Shown in pieces: positions 6,158-11,283 of a stretch of 11,283 bases of DNA. Position numbers and translations under genes: made by a program. The stretch covers positions 1-11,283 of the forward strand of contig JAAZNU010000012.1 in assembly GCA_012798135.1 (NCBI GenBank), in the 5' to 3' direction. The DNA comes from Veillonellaceae bacterium. GTDB taxonomy: Bacteria > Bacillota_C > Negativicutes > UBA1444. Each line of letters starts with the position of its first letter. The stretch's first letter is position 1. The notes under the pieces are model-generated. The model did not search any database and was not told where the DNA came from. It saw only the letters and a program-made list of their open reading frames with translations.

Positions 6158-7264
6158 ATGATGCATCTTTCCCCGAAAATCATTTCTGTGGTATGTCTGG
6201 TAGCTTTGCTGGCCGGCGTTTCGCTGTTCTACGCCATGCCCGGCGCGTCCGCCTGCAGCCGGATGATGTCGGCCGATAACGGCCAGGCGGTGCTGACCGC
6301 GCGAAACATGGACTGGCCCGTGGACATGGGCACCTCGCTCTGGCTGTTGCCCCGCGGCCTCGAACGCGACGGGATGACCGGCAAGAATTCCCTGAAATGG
6401 ACTTCGAAATACGCCAGCCTCGTGACCGCCTCGGCCTGGCTGCCGAGCGGCAAGAGCGCGGTTTCCGACGGCATGAACGAAAAAGGCCTGGTGGCGAACA
6501 TGCTCTGGCTGGACCCCAGCGATTACGGCAAGCGGGACGAAAAGATCCCTGGCTTGTCGCTGGCCTTGTGGGGCCAATATATTCTGGATAACTGCGAGAC
6601 CGTGGCCGAAGCCGTACAGGCCATCGAAAGTTCGTCGTTCCAGGTCGTGTCCCAGGCCATTCCGGTCACTGTGCCGGGCGCCGGAACCACCCTGTCGGCG
6701 GCGGTTCTGCACTTGGCCCTGACGGATAAATCCGGCGATTCGGCGATTGTGGAGTATATCGCCGGCAAGCCGGTCGTCAACCACAACCGCAACTACACGA
6801 TCATGACCAACCAGCCGTCGTTCGACAAGCAGCAGGAAAACCTGCGGCAATACCAGGGCTTCGGCGGCACGAAGCCGCTGCCCGGCTCGACCGAACCCAC
6901 CGACCGGTTTGTCCGCGCCGCCTACTATATGAAGCTCTCTGCCAAGCCCCATAATTATCGGGAAGCGTTGGCCGGCATCCTGAGCGTCGCCCGCGCCGCT
7001 TCCCAGCCGTTCCGGGTCTCCGGCGATCCGAAGCACCCCTACGCCGGGGCGACGATCTGGACCTCCCTCGCCGATTCGACCTTCGGCAGCTACTATCTGG
7101 CCATGGCCACCAGCCCGTTCATCGTCTGGGCGAGTTTCGCGGACTTCGACCTGGAGCCGGGTGCGCCGGTGATGAAGCTGGATCTGCGCAACAATCCCGA
7201 TTACCATGGCAATACCGCCAAACAGTTCGTCAAGGCTGACGTGACCGAGCTGATTCCGGACTGA
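6158..7264 (+). CDS. Secreted choloylglycine hydrolase-family (linear amide C-N hydrolase) protein
   Basis: This N-terminal nucleophile hydrolase should cleave a linear amide bond outside the cell; bile salts, penicillin V and acyl-homoserine lactones are known substrates in the family, and the substrate here cannot be told. The 368-aa precursor has a signal peptide (1-32) ending GASA just before Cys33, so signal peptidase cleavage would itself expose the catalytic Cys as residue 1. Relative to that Cys, Arg49 and Asp52 (RNMDW) have the spacing of Arg18 and Asp21 in bile salt hydrolases. Asn114 (LVANML), Asn218 (TNQP) and Arg250 (TDRFVRAAY) fit the other active-site positions. GAGGAGG (6147-6153) is 4 bases from ATG 6158 and 7 from ATG 6161, so the second Met may be used. 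It appears monocistronic and is far richer in G+C than cas9. Confidence 0.9.
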   Translation: MMHLSPKIISVVCLVALLAGVSLFYAMPGASACSRMMSADNGQAVLTARNMDWPVDMGTSLWLLPRGLERDGMTGKNSLKWTSKYASLVTASAWLPSGKSAVSDGMNEKGLVANMLWLDPSDYGKRDEKIPGLSLALWGQYILDNCETVAEAVQAIESSSFQVVSQAIPVTVPGAGTTLSAAVLHLALTDKSGDSAIVEYIAGKPVVNHNRNYTIMTNQPSFDKQQENLRQYQGFGGTKPLPGSTEPTDRFVRAAYYMKLSAKPHNYREALAGILSVARAASQPFRVSGDPKHPYAGATIWTSLADSTFGSYYLAMATSPFIVWASFADFDLEPGAPVMKLDLRNNPDYHGNTAKQFVKADVTELIPD

Positions 7265-7298
7265 CCGGCAGCCGCTCACCCGCTCCAACGCAGCACAA

Positions 7299-7339
7299 AA
7301 CCCCCGCTTCCGCCGGCTATGCCAGGGGAAACGGGGGTT
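7299..7339. terminator. Bidirectional terminator between convergent genes
   Basis: AACCCCCG (7299-7306) pairs perfectly with CGGGGGTT (7332-7339) around a 25-base loop. On the minus strand the stem is followed by TTTT; on the plus strand only by a T-rich tract. It lies between the hydrolase (stop 7264) and the ECF subunit (stop 7365) and probably ends both transcripts. Confidence 0.65.
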
Positions 7340-7364
7340 CTCTATTTGTCCGGTTCTCTTTACC

Positions 7365-7907
7365 TTACCGGCGGCTATCGACCCAGGACGGGGCCGGCAC
7401 ATGCTTGCGCAGTTTGCTCACGACCGGCAGCACCACGGCCGCGGCCACGCCGATCTGCACGAGGTTGCCGGGGATCGAGGTCAGCGGCGCGATCCAGTTG
7501 CCGTAGATGAGGCCTTCCGCGCCGTAATAGCCGACGACCTTGATGAGGCAGGCCGCGGCCAGCGCCAGGGCATAGGCGGTGAAGCTCTGGCGTTTTTCGC
7601 CGATGGCGCCGACGGTATACCCCATCAGGCCGACGATGACCAGCGTGAACGGCGCCCACAACAGCCAGCCGCCCACCACGTCGAACAGGGCCATGCCGAG
7701 GCCGCCCGCCAGCGCGCCCAGCCAGCGCCCGTACAGGATGGCGATGATGAAGAGGGGCACGTTGCCCAGATGGATCAGCCCGCCGTTGGCGGCGATCGGC
7801 AGCCGCACGTTCACGAAGGCCGTGCAGCTGAACACCAGGGCGATGCCCAGGGCGGCGTAGACCAACGGCCTGGTCTGGCTCAAAAATCTCGGTCCCATAT
7901 TCGTCAC
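7365..7907 (-). CDS. ECF transporter S component, probably for vitamin B6
   Basis: This small membrane protein (180 aa) should be the substrate-capturing subunit of an energy-coupling-factor vitamin importer. Its hydrophobic segments lie at about 14-33, 48-60, 62-82, 84-101, 110-127 and 147-165. The block RLPIAANGGLIHLGNV (35-50) followed by GALAGGLGMALFD (64-76) is typical of S components related to the PF07155 group. No ECF ATPase or T subunit is in the window, so it probably shares a module encoded elsewhere. Its GTG start at 7907 overlaps the kinase stop (GTGA), indicating translational coupling. The kinase is of pyridoxal type and the divergent regulator is MocR/PdxR-like, so a pyridoxine or pyridoxal transporter (PdxU-like) is the best guess. 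Riboflavin, thiamine or thiazole (ThiW) are alternatives. Confidence 0.78.
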   Translation of the reverse strand: MTNMGPRFLSQTRPLVYAALGIALVFSCTAFVNVRLPIAANGGLIHLGNVPLFIIAILYGRWLGALAGGLGMALFDVVGGWLLWAPFTLVIVGLMGYTVGAIGEKRQSFTAYALALAAACLIKVVGYYGAEGLIYGNWIAPLTSIPGNLVQIGVAAAVVLPVVSKLRKHVPAPSWVDSRR

Positions 7908-8713
7908 GCTCCCGCCAGGCGGTGGGCGGCGTGATAGGTCGGGCCCACGTAGGCGTTGATCGGAAAACCGTGCTGGATGGCCTGGGTCACGAATGTTTTC
8001 GCCTGGGCGACGGCGGCCGGCACGGCCAGGCCCTGGGCCAGGCCGGCGGTCACGGCGGCGGCGTAGGTGCAGCCGGCGCCATGGGTATAGGCGGTGTCGA
8101 TTTTCGGCGTTTCATACAGATTGAAGTTCCGGCCATCGTACAGCAGATCGACGGCGTTGTCCGTTCCCAGCTTCGCGCCGCCCTTGATCAGGACGTACCG
8201 GGGGCCGAGCGCGTGAATTTTCACGGCCGCCTCCTTCATCGTCTCGACGGACTGGATGCGGATGCCGCTCAGCTGGCTGGCCTCGAACACGTTGGGGGTG
8301 ATGACGGTGGCGCGGGGCGCCAGCAGCTCGCTGATGGCGACGGCCGATTCCGGATGCAGCACTTCGTCGGTGCCCTTGCAGACCATGACCGGGTCGATGA
8401 CGATATTTTTCACCGGGTATTCGTCCAGTTTGCGGGCCACCAGCGAAATGATCTCGACGGTTCCCAGCATGCCGGTCTTCATGGCGTCGACGCCGATGCC
8501 GCCGAGCACGGTGTTGATCTGGGCCTCCAGGGCCTCCAGCGACAACGGGTACACGTCGTGCGCCCAGTTGTTGGCGGGATTCTGGGCGACCAGCACGGTG
8601 ATCGCCGTCATGCCGTATACGCCGAACTCTTGGAACGTCTTGATATCGGCCTGCAGGCCGGCGCCGCCGCTAGTGTCGGAGCCGGCGATGGTTAGCGCCT
8701 TCGGTACATTCAT
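7904..8713 (-). CDS. pdxK: Pyridoxal/pyridoxine kinase (PdxK, ThiD-like fold)
   Basis: The enzyme phosphorylates pyridoxal, pyridoxine or pyridoxamine at the 5' hydroxyl to make PLP or its precursors; a side activity on hydroxymethylpyrimidine is possible. The 269-aa protein resembles Bacillus subtilis PdxK along its whole length: ALTIAGSDTSGGAGLQAD (6-23), GVYGMTAITV, GVDAMKTGML, VIDPVMVCKGTDEVL, PNVFEASQLSG, HALGPRYVLIKGG and DTAYTHGAGCTYAAAV. Cys112 in the lid and Cys215 in the GAGC anion hole are both present, the two-cysteine pattern described for Gram-positive PdxK enzymes that hold pyridoxal as a hemithioacetal. ATG at 8713 has AGGAGG upstream. The main alternative name is thiD, but the cysteine pair, the Bacillus PdxK match and the neighbouring PdxR-like regulator favour B6 salvage. 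Confidence 0.88.
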   Translation of the reverse strand: MNVPKALTIAGSDTSGGAGLQADIKTFQEFGVYGMTAITVLVAQNPANNWAHDVYPLSLEALEAQINTVLGGIGVDAMKTGMLGTVEIISLVARKLDEYPVKNIVIDPVMVCKGTDEVLHPESAVAISELLAPRATVITPNVFEASQLSGIRIQSVETMKEAAVKIHALGPRYVLIKGGAKLGTDNAVDLLYDGRNFNLYETPKIDTAYTHGAGCTYAAAVTAGLAQGLAVPAAVAQAKTFVTQAIQHGFPINAYVGPTYHAAHRLAGA

Positions 8714-8776
8714 GACTAAACTCCTCCTGTCACATGCAAACTATTTTTGATGGGTTTCTGCTTCAAACATGGTTGT

Positions 8777-8782
8777 ATTATA
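8777..8782 (-). promoter_or_regulatory. -10 element of the pdxK promoter
   Basis: A perfect TATAAT lies on the minus strand 63 bases upstream of the pdxK start. The matching -35 position (17 bases away) reads TTTTAA, a poor match. This is the pattern of a promoter that needs an activator, and PdxR-type regulators activate PLP-related genes in several bacteria. Confidence 0.6.
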
Positions 8783-8807
8783 GGGCAAATCTGATACTAT
8801 TAAAATA

Positions 8808-8836
8808 TACAGAACCAACATCTTAAATAGGTACAG
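8808..8836. promoter_or_regulatory. Candidate PdxR operator: two direct TACAG repeats
   Basis: TACAG occurs at 8808-8812 and 8832-8836 in the same orientation, 24 bases apart, upstream of the pdxK -35 position and close to the pdxR start. MocR-family dimers commonly bind direct repeats about two helical turns apart. Bases around both copies are also partly alike on the minus strand (CTGTA followed by T/A-rich sequence). The repeat is short and was found by eye. Confidence 0.35.
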
Positions 8837-8849
8837 TTCAGGAGGAAAC

Positions 8850-10244
8850 ATGTCCAATTTGATTTTACTCGACCATGCCAGCACCGAACCGCTTTATATG
8901 CAGCTTTATCGCCATTTCCGCGAAGAAATCGAGCAGCAAAAGCTGAAGGAAGGGGAAAAAATGCCCTCCATCCGCTGGCTGGCCGACAGTCTGTCCGTGA
9001 GCAAAATCACGGTCGAAAAAGCCTATCAGCAGCTGTTGTGCGAGGGCTACATCCAAAGCGGCAACCGCACCCGCTATTCGGTCGGCCGGTTCGTCGACAG
9101 CGCCTGGCCGCCGCCGGCGACCCCCGCCGCCGTGACCGCGCCAGCCAGCAGCGTCGAGACGCCGGTCCGCTACGATCTGGCCAGCGGCGAGATGGACATG
9201 GAGGGGTTCGATTTCGACCTGTGGAAACGCTACATCAACAAGGCGTTCGCCGATCCCGACCGCCTGATGCGCTACGGCGACCTGCAGGGCGAACCGGAGC
9301 TGCGCCGCCAGCTCGTCGCCTATATCCGCTCCCGGGGCGTGAACTGCCGCCACGACCAGGTCATCGTCGCCCCCGGCGTGCAAAGTCTGCTGAACATCCT
9401 CGCCAGCCTGCTGAAAGCCGAGCACGCCGGCATCGCCTTCGAGGAGCCGGGATTCAAGATCGGCCGCCGAGTCTGGGAGGACCGCGAGTTCCGGATCATT
9501 CCGGTCCGGCTCCGGCGCGAAGGCATCGACACCGACGCGCTCGCCGCGAGCGGTGCGCGCCTGGTGTACGTGACGCCGTCGCACCAGTTCCCCACCGGCT
9601 ATATCATGCCGATCGGCGAGCGGGTGCGGCTGCTGACCTGGGCCCGCCAGACGGGCGCCACCATCATCGAGGACGATTACGACAGTGAGTTTCGCTATTT
9701 CGGGCGGCCTCTGCCGGCGCTGACCGGCCTGGACACCGAAGGCGCGGTCATTTACATGGGATCGTTTTCCAAGGTCATCCCGCCATCGATCCGCATCAGC
9801 TACATGGTGCTGCCGGACCGCCTGCTGGAGCGGTATAAAAAAAGGGCGTCGCTGTACAATCAAGCGACGTCCGCCATCGAGCAACTGGCGCTGGCCCGCT
9901 ACATGGCCGACGGCCATCTGGAGCGCCAGATCCGCCGGCTGCGCAAGCTCTACAATGAGAAGCACGCGCTGTTCCGGCACAGCCTCCGGACCGTGTTCGG
10001 CAAGCGGGTGGAGATCAATGAAACCGAGTCGGGCCTGCACATGGTGCTGACCGTCAAATCGAAGCTGACCCCGAAGGAACTTTACGACCGGGCGCTGGCG
10101 GACGGCTGCCGGATCGCCCTTCTGCAGGACTATTACCTGGGCGAGGCGCCGGTGACGCCGTCCCAGATCATCCTGTACTTCTCGAAGATTCCGGCCGGCG
10201 AGATCGACGCGGCGATCCGCCTGCTGAAGAAAGCCTGGTTTTAG
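8850..10244 (+). CDS. pdxR: MocR/GntR-family regulator with aminotransferase domain, PdxR-like
   Basis: This is a PLP-dependent transcription factor of 464 aa. Residues about 12-78 form a GntR-type winged helix (PLYMQLYRHF, GEKMPSIRWLADSLSVSK, TVEKAYQQLLCEGYI). A Pro/Ala-rich linker follows (about 84-105). Residues 108-464 are a fold-type-I aminotransferase domain. The PLP lysine is Lys308 in GSFSKVIPP, and Asp276-Asp-Tyr-like contacts lie in IIEDDYDSEFRYFG (272-285). This is the layout of GabR and PdxR. It is divergent from pdxK and the ECF gene, with 136 bases between, which is the classical arrangement of PdxR with its targets. It probably senses PLP and controls B6 salvage as well as itself. 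The ATG at 8850 follows AGGAGG. Its stop overlaps that of the convergent channel gene by four bases. The MocR family is certain; the PdxR assignment is from context. Confidence 0.85.
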   Translation: MSNLILLDHASTEPLYMQLYRHFREEIEQQKLKEGEKMPSIRWLADSLSVSKITVEKAYQQLLCEGYIQSGNRTRYSVGRFVDSAWPPPATPAAVTAPASSVETPVRYDLASGEMDMEGFDFDLWKRYINKAFADPDRLMRYGDLQGEPELRRQLVAYIRSRGVNCRHDQVIVAPGVQSLLNILASLLKAEHAGIAFEEPGFKIGRRVWEDREFRIIPVRLRREGIDTDALAASGARLVYVTPSHQFPTGYIMPIGERVRLLTWARQTGATIIEDDYDSEFRYFGRPLPALTGLDTEGAVIYMGSFSKVIPPSIRISYMVLPDRLLERYKKRASLYNQATSAIEQLALARYMADGHLERQIRRLRKLYNEKHALFRHSLRTVFGKRVEINETESGLHMVLTVKSKLTPKELYDRALADGCRIALLQDYYLGEAPVTPSQIILYFSKIPAGEIDAAIRLLKKAWF

Positions 10245-11200
10245 GCAGGTTTCACCGCCGGCTCCATCTTCACGGTCCGGACCGGATAGGGAATGACGAT
10301 CCCCTCCCGGCGGTAGCGGGCGTGCAGCCGTTTGATGAACATGTGCCGGATCAGGTGCTGGTCCGAAACGGTCTTGACCCGCAAGATCACGTTGAAATTG
10401 ACGCTGGATTCGGCGAAGCTGGTGTAGCGGAGGAACGGCTCGAAACTGCCGACCCCGCCGGCGATCTCCCGCAGGACTTCCTTGGCGACCTCGGCGGTAA
10501 TCTGCTCCACCTCCTCCAGATCGCTGTCGTAGCTGACGCCGACGGGAACGGTGATCGAGCATTCGGCATAGGGCTGGGCGTAGTTGGTGAGGATGGTCGA
10601 GGCGATTTTTTGGTTCGGCACGACCACCATGCTGTCATGTTGATCCCGGATGGTGGTGTTGCGCCAATTCATGTCGACGATCTGGCCGGTTTCGCCGCTG
10701 GCCAGTTTCACGAAATCGCCCATTTTGATTTGTTTCGACACCAGAATATTGACCCCCGAAAACAGATTGGACAGGGTGTCCTGCAGCGCCAGAGCGACGG
10801 CCAAACCGCCGACGCCCAAGGCGGTGAGCAGCGGCGTGATCGAGATGCCGTAGGATTGCAGCAGAAACAGAAAGCCGACGCTGTATACGATCAGGTCGAT
10901 GATCGTCGACAGGATCGAAGTGGAGCCGAAGGTTTCGTTGGTCCGCTGGAACTTTTGCTTCAGATAGCCGGAGCCCAGGCGGGCGATCAGCAGGGCCACG
11001 GACAGGATGCCCATGGCGTTGGCCAGCCGCTGCAGGAACAGCAGGGCGCGCGGCGGGATGGTCAGAAACTGCAGCGCGGTGTGCAGGCCGATCAGAATGC
11101 CCAGCAGGGCGGGAATGCCGCGAAAGGTCTGTTGCAGCAGCGGGTAGGAGCATTCCTGTAGCGAGTAAAAATAGACTTTGAAAAAAGAGACGCCCGGCAA
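10241..11200 (-). CDS. Small-conductance mechanosensitive channel (MscS family)
   Basis: The product should be a membrane channel that opens under membrane tension to release solutes during osmotic downshock. Counted from TTG at 11200 (319 aa), hydrophobic segments lie near 28-47 and 62-80, followed by a membrane and pore region near 95-150 with the glycine- and alanine-rich helix LLTALGVGGLAVALALQD. Next come the beta-domain (MGDFVKLASGETGQIVDMNW, then NTTIRDQHDSMVVVPNQKIA) and the C-terminal alpha/beta domain. The start is unsure. The frame is open past TTG 11266 to the window edge, but a start there would leave no room between it and the plus-strand gene at 11268. TTG 11200 is the last bacterial-type start before an internal ATG inside the second membrane segment, and it has no clear ribosome site. 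The stop overlaps that of pdxR. Confidence 0.83.
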   Translation of the reverse strand: MPGVSFFKVYFYSLQECSYPLLQQTFRGIPALLGILIGLHTALQFLTIPPRALLFLQRLANAMGILSVALLIARLGSGYLKQKFQRTNETFGSTSILSTIIDLIVYSVGFLFLLQSYGISITPLLTALGVGGLAVALALQDTLSNLFSGVNILVSKQIKMGDFVKLASGETGQIVDMNWRNTTIRDQHDSMVVVPNQKIASTILTNYAQPYAECSITVPVGVSYDSDLEEVEQITAEVAKEVLREIAGGVGSFEPFLRYTSFAESSVNFNVILRVKTVSDQHLIRHMFIKRLHARYRREGIVIPYPVRTVKMEPAVKPA

Positions 11201-11206
11201 TACAAT
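11178..11206 (+). promoter_or_regulatory. Promoter of the plus-strand gene at the right edge
   Basis: TTGAAA (11178-11183), a 17-base spacer and TACAAT (11201-11206) give a near-consensus plus-strand promoter. It would start transcription near 11213 and leave a leader of about 55 bases before ATG 11268. It lies inside the 5' end of the channel frame, which argues that the channel gene starts no further upstream than about 11200. Confidence 0.6.
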
Positions 11207-11267
11207 GGCAATGTGCTGACTCCGGCAAGAAAGGCACAAAACCAAAATATTGAGGAGGCGTCCCAAG

Positions 11268-11283
11268 ATGAAGTTTACCCAAA
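11268..11283 (+). CDS. Start of an unidentified gene cut by the window edge
   Basis: ATG at 11268 is preceded by GAGGAGG (11252-11258) with 9-base spacing and by a good promoter. Only the first five codons are visible (MKFTQ), so no function can be given. It is divergent from the mechanosensitive channel gene. Confidence 0.55.

Noticed and set aside
5705..7402. 565-codon open frame on the minus strand over the hydrolase gene
   Set aside because: It is antisense to a well supported secreted hydrolase, is Arg/Gly/His-rich without any domain, and runs across the 52-aa ORF, its promoter and a terminator. It arises from strong G+C bias at third codon positions.
7401..8750. Plus-strand open frames opposite pdxK and the ECF subunit
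   Set aside because: They are antisense to genes with strong family matches, and their products are Gly/His/Asp/Gln-rich with no domain.
8714..8849. TPP or other riboswitch upstream of the kinase gene
   Set aside because: The leader of about 60 bases is too short and has no conserved thi-box segments; regulation by the divergent MocR protein explains the layout.
8865..10562. 565-codon open frame on the minus strand over the MocR regulator
   Set aside because: It is low-complexity and shadows clear aminotransferase motifs on the plus strand; no ribosome site or recognisable domain.
1..11283. Insertion sequences, integrases, tRNA or rRNA genes as island borders
   Set aside because: No transposase or recombinase motifs, terminal inverted repeats or tRNA-like cloverleaf were seen on either strand.

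Overview
The window holds a complete, compact type II-A CRISPR-Cas locus next to a G+C-rich stretch of ordinary chromosomal genes. The organism is most likely a Bacillota (Firmicutes) bacterium. The support is AGGAGG-type ribosome sites almost everywhere, a Staphylococcus aureus-like Cas9, a Bacillus/Staphylococcus-type pyridoxal kinase and an ECF vitamin transporter subunit. The genus cannot be fixed by reading. Base composition changes sharply near 6.1-6.2 kb: a 60-base line counted by hand in cas9 (2521-2580) is 40% G+C, and one in the MocR gene (9541-9600) is 73%. The CRISPR-Cas block therefore looks horizontally acquired.

Region 1-5700, all on the minus strand, reads cas9 - cas1 - cas2 - csn2 - tracrRNA - leader - first CRISPR repeat. 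The genes are nearly contiguous (gaps of 7-9 bases, or overlaps). Cas9 is about 1065 aa, has all RuvC and HNH catalytic residues, and resembles S. aureus Cas9 block by block. Csn2 is the long form (308 aa). No annotation marks the tracrRNA, but a 36-base anti-repeat at 193-228 pairs along its full length with the repeat at 1-36. It has its own promoter (TTGACA-17-TAACAT) and a terminator-like hairpin near 92-130. The array is cut by the window edge: only its leader-side repeat is visible, and base 1 coincides exactly with a repeat end.

Region 5643-6157 separates the two halves. It carries the remains of a toxin-antitoxin module: a possible decayed toxin C-terminus, a consensus promoter with a 17-base palindromic operator, a 52-aa antitoxin-like ORF that stops where its helix-turn-helix should begin, and a tight terminator.

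Region 6158-7264 (+) encodes a secreted Ntn-hydrolase of the choloylglycine hydrolase / linear amide C-N hydrolase family. A hairpin separates it from the convergent vitamin B6 salvage unit. That unit contains an ECF transporter S component and a pyridoxal kinase, translationally coupled on the minus strand, and a divergent MocR/PdxR-type regulator on the plus strand. The proposed logic is that the regulator senses PLP through its aminotransferase domain and adjusts uptake and phosphorylation of B6 vitamers. The regulator converges on, and overlaps by four bases, a small mechanosensitive (MscS-family) channel gene whose start is uncertain. A further plus-strand gene begins at 11268 and runs off the edge.
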